DNA of 51,154 nt from Roseicyclus sp041163945 (GCA_041163945.1 JBEAQJ010000039.1:1-51154), one strand, 5' to 3'. Positions 16,647 to 25,937 are shown, counted from the stretch's first letter. Numbers and translations are program-made. Notes: a model not told the origin generated them from the letters alone.

Positions 16647-17513
16647 TCACCGGCATAGCGTCAGCGTGGCCCAATCGCCGATCTCGCGCCGATCGTTCAG
16701 CCGAAAACCCGCCGCAAGGTAGGCTTGCGTGACCTCATCGGCCTGCGGGATCAAGATCCCCGACAAGATCACATGCCCGCCCGGTGCGGCATGCTGTGCC
16801 ATCGCCGCGGCCAGGTCGATCAACGGCCCCTTCAGGATATTGGCAAAGATCAGATCATAGGGGGCGGTCTGCCCCAGCGTGGGGTGATCGAACCCCGCCG
16901 CCTCAAGACAGACGATGCGCGCACCCACGCCATTGGCCGCGGCATTGGCTTGCGCCACCTCGACGGCCAGCGGGTCGATGTCCGAGGCCAGAACCACCGC
17001 CTGTGTCGCCTTGGCGGCCGCGATGGCCAGCACCGCGGTTCCGCAACCGATATCGGCCACCGCCTTTGGCACGACCCCGGCGCCCAAAAGCTGGTCGAAC
17101 GCGTCCAGACAGCCCTTGGTCGTGCCGTGATGGCCTGTGCCAAAGGCCATGGCGGCTTCGATCAACAGCCCGATCCGGTCGTCGGGCAGGGCGGCGGCGT
17201 CATGCGATCCATACACAAAGAACCGCCCCGCTTCGACCGGATGCAATTCACGCCGCACATGGGCGACCCAATCGGTTTCGGGCAGGGCCGACACCGCAAA
17301 GGGGCGCGCGCCCTGCGCGGCGGCCAGAAGGGCAAGCGCGATATCATCTGGCGGATCGGTGAAATAGGCCCCGACCTCCCACAGCGCGGATCCGTCTTCC
17401 AGTTCGAAGACCCCGACACCGACGGGGGCGGGCGACAGCGTTTCCAGCGCTATACCCAGCGCCTCGGCGCTGTCCTTGTCGGGCAATATGGTCAGCGCGG
17501 TCCAGGTGGGCAT
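16647..17513 (-). CDS. prmA: Ribosomal protein L11 methyltransferase
   Basis: SAM-dependent enzyme that trimethylates ribosomal protein L11. The N-terminal substrate-recognition domain (about 1-110) precedes a Rossmann methyltransferase domain with the SAM loop DIGCGTAVLAIAAAK, the acidic DIDPLAVEVAQANA and the FANILKGPLIDL motif typical of PrmA. At 288 residues it is slightly short but normal for Rhodobacterales. It lies 75 bases downstream of the MFS-like gene on the same strand. Confidence 0.95.
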   Translation of the reverse strand: MPTWTALTILPDKDSAEALGIALETLSPAPVGVGVFELEDGSALWEVGAYFTDPPDDIALALLAAAQGARPFAVSALPETDWVAHVRRELHPVEAGRFFVYGSHDAAALPDDRIGLLIEAAMAFGTGHHGTTKGCLDAFDQLLGAGVVPKAVADIGCGTAVLAIAAAKATQAVVLASDIDPLAVEVAQANAAANGVGARIVCLEAAGFDHPTLGQTAPYDLIFANILKGPLIDLAAAMAQHAAPGGHVILSGILIPQADEVTQAYLAAGFRLNDRREIGDWATLTLCR

Positions 17514-17587
17514 CTTGGGTCAGGCTCCGTTTCGCGAATTCGCCACCGGCGGCCTACGCGGTTGCATCACGCTTGGCAACGGCCCGG

Positions 17588-18835
17588 CTATTGCGCGGGG
17601 GCCATCAGGCGATGCGCGAACACCGTTTCCCGCCCCGGTTCGGGATGGCGCGGCACCAGACACGACAGCCCCAACGACACCGCCGCCATCCCCGCCGCCA
17701 GCAAGAACACCGCCACCGGTGAACTCAGCCAAAGATAACCCAGCACCGCGGGCAGGAACACCGCCGCGATATGGTTGATGGTAAAGGCCACGGCCGCGGT
17801 CGGCGCGATGTCGCCGGGTGCCGCGATTTTCTGGAAATAGGTCTTCATCGCCAGCGACAGGGCAAAGAACAGGTGGTTTAGCACATAAAGCGCCGCCGCC
17901 ATCGCCGGGCCCCAGTCAAACAGGTACAGCCCCGCATACAGGACGAAGATCAGCCCCAAGCCCCCATATTCGATCATCAGCGCCAAGCGTTCGCCAAAGC
18001 GCGCCACCACCGCCCCCAACAGCGGCGCGGCGATCATGTTGGTCAACAGCGTGCCCATGAACAGCGCTGTCACCGCCTCTACGCCAAATCCATACCGCTC
18101 GACCATCATGAAGGCGGCAAACACCACAAAGATCTGGCGCCGCGCGCCGGCCATGAATTGCAGCGCGTAGTACAGCCAGTAACGCCGCCGCAGCACCATT
18201 TTCTTCGATTGCGGATGCGGGCTTTCGAATTGCGGATAGGCAATCATCGCGATCAGGGCCAGCACCGTGGTCACCCCGCCGGCCAACCAGTACACCAGAT
18301 CATAGCTCAGATCAAAGGCGCGCCAGGTCAGAACGATCAGCCCATAGGCCAGAAAGGTGGCCCCCGACCCGACGGCGATCAGCCAGCCCAGAACCTGTGG
18401 CGCGCGCGCCTTGTCGATCCACTGCAACTGCAGCGATTGGTTGAGCGTTTCGTAGTAATGAAAGCCGATCGATCCCAAAAGCGTGATCACCAGCAGCCCG
18501 CCCAAGGTCGGGAATTGCGCGGTCAACGCGGTCGCGACCCCCAGCAACACCAAGGACAAAAGCCCCAGCACCTGCTCGCGCACGAACAAGATCAGCGCGA
18601 TCACCCCGATGGCAAGAAACCCGGGAATTTCGCGCACCGTGTGCAACCAGCCGATATCGGCCCCGTCAAAACCCGCCATCTCGATGACAAAATTGTTCAA
18701 AAGCGCCGACCAGGTGGCAAAGGCCACCGGCATGGCGAAAGCCATCAGGGCCAAAAGCGCGATGGGCCGTCGCCAGGGCGGCAGCCGCGCGGCATCGACC
18801 AAAGACAGGGATTTGAACGTGTCACCCAAGGCCAT
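17588..18835 (-). CDS. MFS-like transporter next to homospermidine synthase
   Basis: Polytopic inner-membrane protein of about 415 residues with roughly 11-12 hydrophobic segments, for example ALLALMAFAMPVAFATWSAL, LGLLSLVLLGVATALTAQF and AVFLLAAGMAAVSLGLSCLV. Basic loops such as SKKMVLRRRYW fit a major-facilitator fold. The substrate cannot be read from sequence. It follows hss by 160 bases on the same strand, so polyamine export is a guess from context only. The start is uncertain. ATG at 18835 begins where the conserved part starts, while an in-frame ATG at 18871 adds 12 residues; neither has a well-spaced ribosome-binding site. Confidence 0.8.
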   Translation of the reverse strand: MALGDTFKSLSLVDAARLPPWRRPIALLALMAFAMPVAFATWSALLNNFVIEMAGFDGADIGWLHTVREIPGFLAIGVIALILFVREQVLGLLSLVLLGVATALTAQFPTLGGLLVITLLGSIGFHYYETLNQSLQLQWIDKARAPQVLGWLIAVGSGATFLAYGLIVLTWRAFDLSYDLVYWLAGGVTTVLALIAMIAYPQFESPHPQSKKMVLRRRYWLYYALQFMAGARRQIFVVFAAFMMVERYGFGVEAVTALFMGTLLTNMIAAPLLGAVVARFGERLALMIEYGGLGLIFVLYAGLYLFDWGPAMAAALYVLNHLFFALSLAMKTYFQKIAAPGDIAPTAAVAFTINHIAAVFLPAVLGYLWLSSPVAVFLLAAGMAAVSLGLSCLVPRHPEPGRETVFAHRLMAPAQ

Positions 18836-18995
18836 GGCGCGCCCATACGCCCCTTTTGGGCGGCCGTCCATGCCGGCGATGCGCCAGCGCTCGGGCTGCC
18901 GTCATCTTGGCCCAACCACACTTGGGGTGTGGGCGCAGTGCCCCCACCGCCACCCGATCCGCAACGGCGCTGCCTTGGTCCGGGCTGCCGCCCGC

Positions 18996-20417
18996 TCAGC
19001 TGGCCAGCACGTTGCGAAAGGCCCAAGGCTCATCCGGGTCGATGTCTTCGGGAAACAATTCCCAGCGATCCTGAAGCGGCGTCCAGTCGGTATAATGGGC
19101 CTCGACCGGCCCCAGATAGGGGCGCTGCACCTCAAGACAGCGGGCATGATCCATTTCGTCGGCCTCGACGATGCCGGCATTGGGGTTTTCCAAGGCCCAG
19201 ACCATCCCCGCCAGCACCGCCGAAGTTACCTGTAGCCCGGTGGCATTCTGATAGGGGGCCAGATCCTGCGCCTCGGCGTTGGACAACCGCGAGCCATACC
19301 ACAGCGCATTCTTTTCATGCCCGTACAGCAAAACGCCCAGCTCATCGATGCCTTCGACAATCTCGTCTTCGGTCAGGATGTGATGCTTGTCTTGCGCCCG
19401 CCCCGAACCGAACATCTCGTGCAGCGACAAGACCGCATCATCACAGGGGTGGTACGCATAGTGACAGGTGGGGCGGTATGCCGGCTGGGCACCCGTGCCG
19501 ATGGTGTAGTAATCGGCGATGGAAATCGCCTCGTTGTGGGTGACCAGAAAACCGAATTGCGGCCCCGGCGTTGGGCACCAGCTGTGAACGCGGGTGATGG
19601 CACCGGGCCGATCCAGCCAGATCGCGGCCTGGCAACCGCTGTCATGGCGATAGCCGTTTTCGGGAAACCACGGCTCATGCGTGCCCCAGCCCAGTTCGGC
19701 CGGCTGAAAGCCTTCGGCGATGAAGCCTTCGACGGACCAGGTGTTGACGAACACGCCGCGCGGGCGCGGTTGGCGGCGCGCTTGGGTGTCGCGCTCGGCG
19801 ATATGCACACCCTTGACGCCCAGCGCCTGCATCAGCTGCGCCCAGCTTTGGCGATCGCGGGGCGCGGCCATATCGCGCCCCGTGTCGCGCGCCAAGGTCA
19901 GCAGCGCATCCTTGACGAACCATGACACCATGCCGGGATTGGCCCCGCAGCAGCTGACCGCCGTTGTGCCGCCGGGATGGCGCGCCTTTTCATCGCGCAC
20001 CGCCTGTCGCAGCGCGTAGTTTGTGCGCGCGGCATTGTCGGCCGTGCCGAAATAATAGCCCGCCCAGGGTTCCACCACCGTGTCGATATAGGGCACCCCG
20101 ATCTCGCGGCAGAACCGCATCAGATCAAGCGAGGATGTATCCACGCTGAGGTTCACGCAAAACCCCCGGCCCGGTTCCAGCAGACGGCCCAGGATCGTGC
20201 GGTAATTGTCCGGCGTCAGCGCCTCGCTGACATGGTTCAACCGATGTTGCCGCAGGAAATTCCGCTGCGCAGGGTCGGGTTCGATCACCACGAGCCGATC
20301 GGCATCGTAATCGAAATGCCGTTCGATCAGCGGCCATGTGCCTTTGCCGATCGATCCGAAGCCGATGATCACGATGGGGCCGTCGATACGGCCATAGACG
20401 GGATGGGTCTGCGCCAT
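18996..20417 (-). CDS. hss: Homospermidine synthase
   Basis: NAD-dependent enzyme that joins the aminobutyl group of one putrescine (or spermidine) to another putrescine to give sym-homospermidine, a characteristic alphaproteobacterial polyamine. The dinucleotide-binding fold begins VIIGFGSIGKGTWPLIERHF (about residues 16-35). The active-site and lid regions include DTVVEPWAGYYFG, SCCGANPGMVSWFVKDAL and GTHEPWFPENGYRHDSG. At 473 residues it is full length. AGGAGG 5 bases before the ATG confirms the start. Confidence 0.95.
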   Translation of the reverse strand: MAQTHPVYGRIDGPIVIIGFGSIGKGTWPLIERHFDYDADRLVVIEPDPAQRNFLRQHRLNHVSEALTPDNYRTILGRLLEPGRGFCVNLSVDTSSLDLMRFCREIGVPYIDTVVEPWAGYYFGTADNAARTNYALRQAVRDEKARHPGGTTAVSCCGANPGMVSWFVKDALLTLARDTGRDMAAPRDRQSWAQLMQALGVKGVHIAERDTQARRQPRPRGVFVNTWSVEGFIAEGFQPAELGWGTHEPWFPENGYRHDSGCQAAIWLDRPGAITRVHSWCPTPGPQFGFLVTHNEAISIADYYTIGTGAQPAYRPTCHYAYHPCDDAVLSLHEMFGSGRAQDKHHILTEDEIVEGIDELGVLLYGHEKNALWYGSRLSNAEAQDLAPYQNATGLQVTSAVLAGMVWALENPNAGIVEADEMDHARCLEVQRPYLGPVEAHYTDWTPLQDRWELFPEDIDPDEPWAFRNVLAS

Positions 20418-20502
20418 GCGGGCCTCCTGTCACAGGTACCGGTTGAAAAACAATGGGCCGCACCAGACTGGCACGGCCCATGAAGATTGCGTGCAGAAAA
20501 AT

Positions 20503-21123
20503 TCAGTTCTGCGCGTAATATTCGATGATCAGCTTGGGTTCCATCACAACCGGGTAGGGCACATCGCCCAGGCCGGGTGTGCGCACGAAGGTGGCGATCA
20601 TCTTGGAATGGTCGACCTCGATGTAATCGGGCACGTCGCGCTCGGCCAGTTGCACCGCTTCCAGCAGCACGGTCATTTGCTTGGATTTCTGGCGCACTTC
20701 GATCACATCGCCTTCCTGCACGCGGTAGGACGGGATGTTGACCCGCTTGCCGTTCACGGTGACGTGGCCATGGTTCACGAACTGGCGCGCGGCGAAAATG
20801 GTGGCCACGAACTTGGCCCGATAGACCACGGCGTCCAGACGACGCTCGAGCAGGCCGATCAGCAGCTCACCGGTGTCGCCGCGGCGGCGTTCGGCTTCGG
20901 CGTAGATACGGCGGAACTGCTTTTCGGTCAGATCGCCATAATAGCCCTTCAGCTTTTGCTTGGCGCGCAGCTGCAGGCCGAAATCCGAAACCTTGCCCTT
21001 GCGGCGCTGGCCATGCTGGCCGGGGCCGTATTCGCGCTTGTTCACCGGGGATTTGGGGCGACCCCAGATGTTTTCACCCATCCGGCGGTCAATCTTGTAC
21101 TTGGCAGAGGTGCGTTTGGTCAC
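20503..21123 (-). CDS. rpsD: Small ribosomal subunit protein uS4 (GTG start)
   Basis: Primary 16S rRNA-binding protein that nucleates 30S assembly. The N-terminal part (TSAKYKIDRRMGENIWGRPK) and the S4 RNA-binding domain (LERRLDAVVYRAKFVATIFA, then ARQFVNHGHVTVNGKRVNIP) are clear. The 206-residue length is standard. The start is GTG at 21123, 8 bases after GAGGAG; a frame extending 39 codons upstream has no homology. It is monocistronic with a long leader. Confidence 0.98.
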   Translation of the reverse strand: MTKRTSAKYKIDRRMGENIWGRPKSPVNKREYGPGQHGQRRKGKVSDFGLQLRAKQKLKGYYGDLTEKQFRRIYAEAERRRGDTGELLIGLLERRLDAVVYRAKFVATIFAARQFVNHGHVTVNGKRVNIPSYRVQEGDVIEVRQKSKQMTVLLEAVQLAERDVPDYIEVDHSKMIATFVRTPGLGDVPYPVVMEPKLIIEYYAQN

Positions 21124-21165
21124 CGTCTGATCTCCTCTTCGCTGTTCGAGAGGGCGTTGTCCTTT

Positions 21166-21183
21166 CCCCGGATTTTGCCGGGG
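21166..21183 (-). promoter_or_regulatory. Leader hairpin upstream of rpsD
   Basis: CCCCGG (21166-21171) pairs with CCGGGG (21178-21183) around ATTTTG, in the transcribed leader about 43-60 bases before the rpsD start. S4 often regulates its own synthesis through leader RNA structure. Whether this hairpin does so is inference. Confidence 0.3.
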
Positions 21184-21258
21184 CGACAGGCGTTCCCTTG
21201 CGGGGGCCACCAACACCAATGAAATGCACCCGGCCATCAAGCCCGGGAACAGGGGGCG

Positions 21259-21287
21259 TCCTTACGGGCTGGCACCGGGCCTGTCAA
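21259..21287 (-). promoter_or_regulatory. Probable rpsD promoter
   Basis: On the minus strand a perfect TTGACA (21287-21282) is followed after 17 bases by TAAGGA (21264-21259). The -35 match and spacing are good and the -10 is weak. It would give a leader of about 130 bases before the GTG. Confidence 0.5.
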
Positions 21288-21354
21288 TGCCGATCCGTGT
21301 CGATTGCGGGGCCAAGATCGCCCATTCTTGGGGCGCATGCCCCCGATCGGCCGG

Positions 21355-22302
21355 TCAGAACCGCCGCATCACGCTGAGCCCGCCGACCAGCTGGCCTTCG
21401 GATTGGGCGGCGAATTCTTTCGACATGTAGGTCAGGCCGTAGAACAGATTGCTGGACCCGAAGCCATAATTGACCCCGGCCCGGATGCGGTGGCGCGCAT
21501 TTTCCAAGTTATACCCGCGGTTATCCGGCAAGAAGATCGATCGTTCGACATAGGCAAGATCTGCCCCGAACAGAAACGACCACCCGTCATCGCCATGGCC
21601 GGAAATCGCCGCGATCCGCTGCCCGGTCACCGGCTCGCGCGCCCGCAGCCCCCCCTGCCCCAAGCCGCCGACCGTCAGGTCAAAGCCCGCCCGCACCAAG
21701 GTTTCAACACCGCCCTGAACCTCGATGAAAGGGCGCAGTTCGCCCCCGTCCAACATCACCGGGTTGGCCAGTTCCACTGTTCCGTGGAAGTAGATGCCAT
21801 CATCGATCTGGTGGTCCTCGACATTGACCTGCGACATCGACAGCGCCTTGTAGATCGAGCGATGAAACCGCCGGATGCCCGACTGTTCGCCCGTGACCAC
21901 CAGATCGGCGCCCGCCGTCACCTCGTAGCCCCGCCAATCCAGATGGGTGTGGGCCCCGATGTACCAGCTGCCGGCATAAAGCCGGTCACTGGCCGGCGGG
22001 TTCACCAGGTTGTCGGGGGCCAAAACCTCGGCGCGGAAACGGTATTCCACAATGTCGAAGGGCTGCGTGGGCAGCGCGCCCGACCAGCCGTCACCGCGGA
22101 AGACGCTGACGCCAACCCCCGCACTGCGCCAACGGTCGTTCTTGTCCTTGCTGGGCCAGCGGCCGAGCCCGTCGCCGATGCCGTCATTGGTGAAAAAGGC
22201 GGCGATGCCCAAAGTCTGCGCCCCGTCCTGGGCGGCCACGGTGTGGGCGGTGAAACTTGCACAAAGAAAAACGGCCCCAAAGAGGCAAGACATCGAACGC
22301 AT
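21355..22302 (-). CDS. LpxR-like outer-membrane lipid A deacylase family protein (DUF2219)
   Basis: A 315-residue protein with a signal peptide (about 1-24, AHTVAA before QDGAQ) and alternating beta-strand segments ending in phenylalanine (SVMRRF), as expected of an outer-membrane barrel. The N-terminal FFTNDGIGDG region, ASDRLYAGSWYIGAHTH and the strand-rich C-terminus resemble the DUF2219/LpxR family, whose Salmonella member removes the 3'-acyl groups of lipid A. An Asn-Asp pair near the mature N-terminus agrees with the LpxR active site, but I have not aligned all catalytic residues. AGGG lies about 7 bases before the ATG. It lies 97 bases downstream of nrdJ on the same strand. Confidence 0.7.
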   Translation of the reverse strand: MRSMSCLFGAVFLCASFTAHTVAAQDGAQTLGIAAFFTNDGIGDGLGRWPSKDKNDRWRSAGVGVSVFRGDGWSGALPTQPFDIVEYRFRAEVLAPDNLVNPPASDRLYAGSWYIGAHTHLDWRGYEVTAGADLVVTGEQSGIRRFHRSIYKALSMSQVNVEDHQIDDGIYFHGTVELANPVMLDGGELRPFIEVQGGVETLVRAGFDLTVGGLGQGGLRAREPVTGQRIAAISGHGDDGWSFLFGADLAYVERSIFLPDNRGYNLENARHRIRAGVNYGFGSSNLFYGLTYMSKEFAAQSEGQLVGGLSVMRRF

Positions 22303-22352
22303 TGAACTGCCCTACGTGTTACGACGGATTCCCGCCATTGACGTTAGGGGCA

Positions 22353-22375
22353 CTTGCCCGATGGAATGGGGCAAG
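22353..22375 (-). terminator. Inverted repeat after nrdJ
   Basis: CTTGCCC (22353-22359) and GGGCAAG (22369-22375) form a perfect 7-bp stem with a 9-base loop, 24 bases before the nrdJ stop end in the nrdJ-lpxR-like gap. No T-tract follows on the minus strand. It may be a weak terminator or operator. Confidence 0.35.
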
Positions 22376-22399
22376 AATGTGGCGATGCCGCGCTTTGGG

Positions 22400-24673
22400 T
22401 CAGCTGCATTTCGAATAGCCGCAACTGTTGCAGGTAAGACACCCCTCTGCCATGCGCATGTCGTATTGACCGCAGGACGGGCAGGCCGGCCCCGGCTTGT
22501 GGCCCAGATTGACCACCGCGGCCTGCGGGTCGGATTTCAGCCCCATGCCCTCGCCCGCGATAAAGCCGATCGAGATCAGATGCCGCTCGATCACGCCCCC
22601 GATCGCGGCCAGGATGGACGGCACGTATTTGCCGTTCATCCATGCCCCGCCGCGCGGATCGAACACGGCTTTGAGTTCCTCGACCACGAAACTGACATCG
22701 CCCCCGCGCCGGAACACCGCCGAGATCATGCGCGTCAACGCCACGGTCCAGGCAAAATGTTCCATGTTCTTGGAGTTGATGAACACCTCGAAGGGACGGC
22801 GGTGGCCCGCCAGCACGATGTCGTTGATCGTGATGTAAAGCGCGTGTTCACTGTCGGGCCACTTGAGCTTGTAGGTATGGCCCTCAAGCGCCGCGGGTCG
22901 ATCCAGCGGTTCGGACATGTAGATGACCTCGCCGCCGGCGGCCTCATTCGCGGCCGATGCCACCGGGCGCGGCTCGGCCTCGGATACGGTCAGGACACTG
23001 CCCGTCACATCATTCGGCCGATAGGTCGTGCAACCCTTGCAGCCGCTGGCATAGGCGGCGGCATAGACATCCTTGAAGCTGTCGAAATCGATATCGGCCG
23101 GCACGTTGATGGTCTTGGAAATCGAACTGTCGACCCACGGCTGGGCGGCGGCCTGCATCCGCACGTGATCCATGGGCGCAAGGGTCTGGGCGGTGACGAA
23201 ATGATCGGGCAAGGGGGCATCGTTCATCCGCGCGCGCCATAGGGCCACAGCGTAATCCACCACCTCTTCCTCGGTGCGGGTGCCATCGGGCTGCAACACC
23301 TTTCGCGTGTAGGAATTGGCAAAGATCGGCTCGATCCCCGATGACACATTGCCCGCGAAAAGCGAAATCGTGCCCGTCGGCGCGATCGAGGTCAAAAGCG
23401 CGTTGCGCAGGCCGTGGTGGGCGATCAGCGCCTGCACCTCGGGGTCCAGGCGCAAGATCATCGGCGCCTTGGCATAGGCATCGGCATCGTACAACGGAAA
23501 GGCGCCCTTTTCCGCTGCCAGCAAGGCCGAGGCGCGATAGCTGGCATTGGCGATCTGGCGCAGCCATGTGCCGGTCATCTCGGTGGCCGCGTCCGAACCA
23601 TAGCGCAGCCCCACCATGGCCAGCGCATCCGCCAGCCCCGTCACGCCCAGACCGATGCGACGCTTGGCCTGTGCCTCGGCGGCTTGGGCGGGCAGCGGGA
23701 ACCGTGAGGCATCGACCACATTGTCCATCATCCGCACGGCCAGGCCCACCAGATCCGACAGCCGGCCCGCATCGATCCGCGCCGTCGCACCAAAGGCATC
23801 TTCGACCAGCCGCGACAGGTTGATCGACCCCAACAGGCACGCCCCATAGGGCGGCAGGGGCTGTTCGCCGCAGGGGTTGGTGGCGGCGATGGTTTCGACG
23901 TAGTTCAGGTTGTTTTCGGCATTGATGCGGTCGATGAAGATCACGCCCGGTTCGGCATAATCATAGGTGGCGCGCATGATCTTGTTCCACAGATCGCGCG
24001 CCTGAACCGTGCGATAGACCCGCCCCCCGAACACCAGATCCCACGGCCCATCGGCCGCGACGGCCTGCATGAAGGGGTCGGTGACCAGCACCGACACGTT
24101 GAACATGCGCAGCCGGGCGGGATCGGACTTGGCGGCGATAAAGGCCTCGATATCCGGGTGATCGCACCGCAAGGTCGCCATCATCGCACCCCGGCGCGAC
24201 CCGGCCGACATGATCGTGCGGCACATCGCATCCCACACATCCATGAAGCTCAACGGGCCCGAGGCATCGGCGGCCACGCCATGCACCTCGGCGCCCTTGG
24301 GACGGATGGTCGAGAAATCATAACCGATGCCGCCGCCCTGCTGCATGGTCAGCGCCGCCTCGCGCAGGTTGTCAAAGATGCCACCCATGCTGTCGGGCAC
24401 CGTGCCCATCACGAAACAATTGAACAGCGTGACCGAACGGCCCGTTCCTGCCCCCGCCACGATGCGCCCCGCCGGCAGGAACTTGAAATCTTCCAGCGCG
24501 GTGTAGAAACGGTCTTCCCACAGCGGGGCGTCTTGTTCGACCGAGGCCAGCGACCGGGCAATGCGACGCCAGCTGTCTTCGACAGACAGATCGACCAACG
24601 TGCCATCGGCCCGTTTCAGGCGATACTTCATGTCCCAGATTTGCTCGGCGATGGGGGCAGCGAAACGCGACAT
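22400..24673 (-). CDS. nrdJ: Vitamin B12-dependent (class II) ribonucleotide reductase
   Basis: Adenosylcobalamin-dependent reductase of ribonucleotides that works with or without oxygen. Visible parts: FNCFVMGTVPDSMGGIFDNL (about 84-103), the active-site loop NPCGEQPLPPYGACLLGSIN (about 266-285), APTGTISLFAGNVSSGIEPI, SGCKGCTTYRPN, and a cysteine-rich tail (CPSCG, CLTCNSCGYSKCS) that carries the redox or zinc-binding cysteines. ATG at 24673 with GAAGGAG about 9 bases upstream gives 757 residues. A longer frame upstream lacks homology. I saw no cobalamin riboswitch in the 113-base gap to the divergent gene. Confidence 0.96.
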   Translation of the reverse strand: MSRFAAPIAEQIWDMKYRLKRADGTLVDLSVEDSWRRIARSLASVEQDAPLWEDRFYTALEDFKFLPAGRIVAGAGTGRSVTLFNCFVMGTVPDSMGGIFDNLREAALTMQQGGGIGYDFSTIRPKGAEVHGVAADASGPLSFMDVWDAMCRTIMSAGSRRGAMMATLRCDHPDIEAFIAAKSDPARLRMFNVSVLVTDPFMQAVAADGPWDLVFGGRVYRTVQARDLWNKIMRATYDYAEPGVIFIDRINAENNLNYVETIAATNPCGEQPLPPYGACLLGSINLSRLVEDAFGATARIDAGRLSDLVGLAVRMMDNVVDASRFPLPAQAAEAQAKRRIGLGVTGLADALAMVGLRYGSDAATEMTGTWLRQIANASYRASALLAAEKGAFPLYDADAYAKAPMILRLDPEVQALIAHHGLRNALLTSIAPTGTISLFAGNVSSGIEPIFANSYTRKVLQPDGTRTEEEVVDYAVALWRARMNDAPLPDHFVTAQTLAPMDHVRMQAAAQPWVDSSISKTINVPADIDFDSFKDVYAAAYASGCKGCTTYRPNDVTGSVLTVSEAEPRPVASAANEAAGGEVIYMSEPLDRPAALEGHTYKLKWPDSEHALYITINDIVLAGHRRPFEVFINSKNMEHFAWTVALTRMISAVFRRGGDVSFVVEELKAVFDPRGGAWMNGKYVPSILAAIGGVIERHLISIGFIAGEGMGLKSDPQAAVVNLGHKPGPACPSCGQYDMRMAEGCLTCNSCGYSKCS

Positions 24674-24786
24674 GGACAGACACTCCTTCGGGAAGAGGTG
24701 CACGATAGCCAAAAGGGCGGGATCCTTCAACAGATTGCAGCGGCGCGCAACCGCCCTACGATATGCGGTAGATTGCCGGGGATTCT

Positions 24787-25236
24787 GTGGAGCAAACTGT
24801 GGGTAAGTCGGGGACAATCCATCTGATCAAGCTGTGCGTCGGTGCCGAGCGGGTCGAAGACCTGACCGACTGGCAGGCCACGACGCGCGCCAAGGGCCCG
24901 GATGGCTTGCCCCGCCATGTCACGCGCATGTGGCCCAAGCGCGCCCAAGAGGTGCTGAATGGCGGTTCGCTCTACTGGGTGTTCAAGGGGCTGGTGCTGT
25001 GCCGACAGCCGGTTCTGCGGCTGGACGAGGTGGACCGGGGCGATGGCATCGCGCGCTGCGCCATCGTGCTGGACCCGGCCGTGATCCGCGTGGTGCCCAC
25101 CCCCCGGCGCCCCTTTCAGGGCTGGCGCTACCTGCCCCCCGACGACGCGCCGCGCGATCTGCCGAAGGGCCGCGAAAACGAAGACACGCTGCCGCCGGCG
25201 CTGCAAAGCGCCTTGGCCGAAATCGGGGTGCTTTGA
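24787..25236 (+). CDS. DUF1489 family protein
   Basis: A 149-residue cytosolic protein of the alphaproteobacterial DUF1489 family, with the typical start TIHLIKLCVGAERVEDLTDW and the GGSLYWVFKGLVLCRQPVLR segment. No function is established. The start is uncertain: GTG at 24787 and GTG at 24799 are both in frame and neither has a clear ribosome-binding site. It is divergent from nrdJ and convergent with hisG, ending 8 bases from the hisG stop. Confidence 0.85.
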   Translation: MEQTVGKSGTIHLIKLCVGAERVEDLTDWQATTRAKGPDGLPRHVTRMWPKRAQEVLNGGSLYWVFKGLVLCRQPVLRLDEVDRGDGIARCAIVLDPAVIRVVPTPRRPFQGWRYLPPDDAPRDLPKGRENEDTLPPALQSALAEIGVL

Positions 25237-25244
25237 ACGCAGCC

Positions 25245-25937
25245 TCAGCGTGCCCGGATACGGGCGATCAGATCGGACAGGGCCGCTTTTTCCGCCGCAC
25301 CCCAATCGGCACCGCGGGCCCGAAACAGCGTGGCTTCGGACCGGTGGATCACGCCATCGTCCAGGATTTTCAGGTGGTTGGCACGCAGCGTCTCGCCGGT
25401 GGACGTGATGTCGGCAATCGCTTCGGCGGTGCCGTGGGCCACGGTGCCCTCGGTGGCGCCCTGGCTGTCGACCAGCTGATAATCGGCCACACCGGCGTCG
25501 CGCAGGAAATCGCGCACCAGCCGATGGTATTTCGTGGCGATGCGCAAACGGAACCCGTGGCGGCGACGGAATGCCGCCGCGACCGCATCCAGATCGTCGA
25601 GACCGGCGACATCGATCCAGAATGCCGGCACCGCGATCACCAAATCGGCGTGGCCAAACCCCATCGGCGCGACCACTTCGACCGCCTGATCCCAGGCCGG
25701 GATACGTTCCTGCACAAGATCGGACCCGGTGACGCCCAGATGAATCCGGCCAGCCGCCAATTCGCGCGGGATCTCACCGGCCGACAGCAGCATCAGCTCG
25801 ACATCCACCCCGTCGACAGCGGCGGCATATTCGCGTTCGGACCCGGTGCGCCGCATCTCGACACCACGTTCGGCGAACCAGCCAAAGGTCTTGTCCATCA
25901 GCCGCCCCTTGGACGGCACGCCCAGCCGGATCGTCAT
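25245..25937 (-). CDS. hisG: ATP phosphoribosyltransferase, short form
   Basis: First enzyme of histidine synthesis, joining ATP and PRPP. At 230 residues it is the short HisG, which lacks the C-terminal regulatory domain and needs HisZ. Characteristic segments are LGVPSKGRLMDKTFGWF, LGVTGSDLVQER and ATKYHRLVRDFLRDAGVADY, and the PRPP-binding stretch GTAEAIADITSTGETLRAN. The ATG overlaps the hisZ stop (ATGA), matching the requirement for equal production of the two subunits. Confidence 0.97.
   Translation of the reverse strand: MTIRLGVPSKGRLMDKTFGWFAERGVEMRRTGSEREYAAAVDGVDVELMLLSAGEIPRELAAGRIHLGVTGSDLVQERIPAWDQAVEVVAPMGFGHADLVIAVPAFWIDVAGLDDLDAVAAAFRRRHGFRLRIATKYHRLVRDFLRDAGVADYQLVDSQGATEGTVAHGTAEAIADITSTGETLRANHLKILDDGVIHRSEATLFRARGADWGAAEKAALSDLIARIRAR

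Noticed and set aside
24674..24786. Cobalamin riboswitch upstream of the B12-dependent nrdJ
   Set aside because: The gap is only 113 bases and I could not find the conserved B12-box or the expected multi-helix arrangement.
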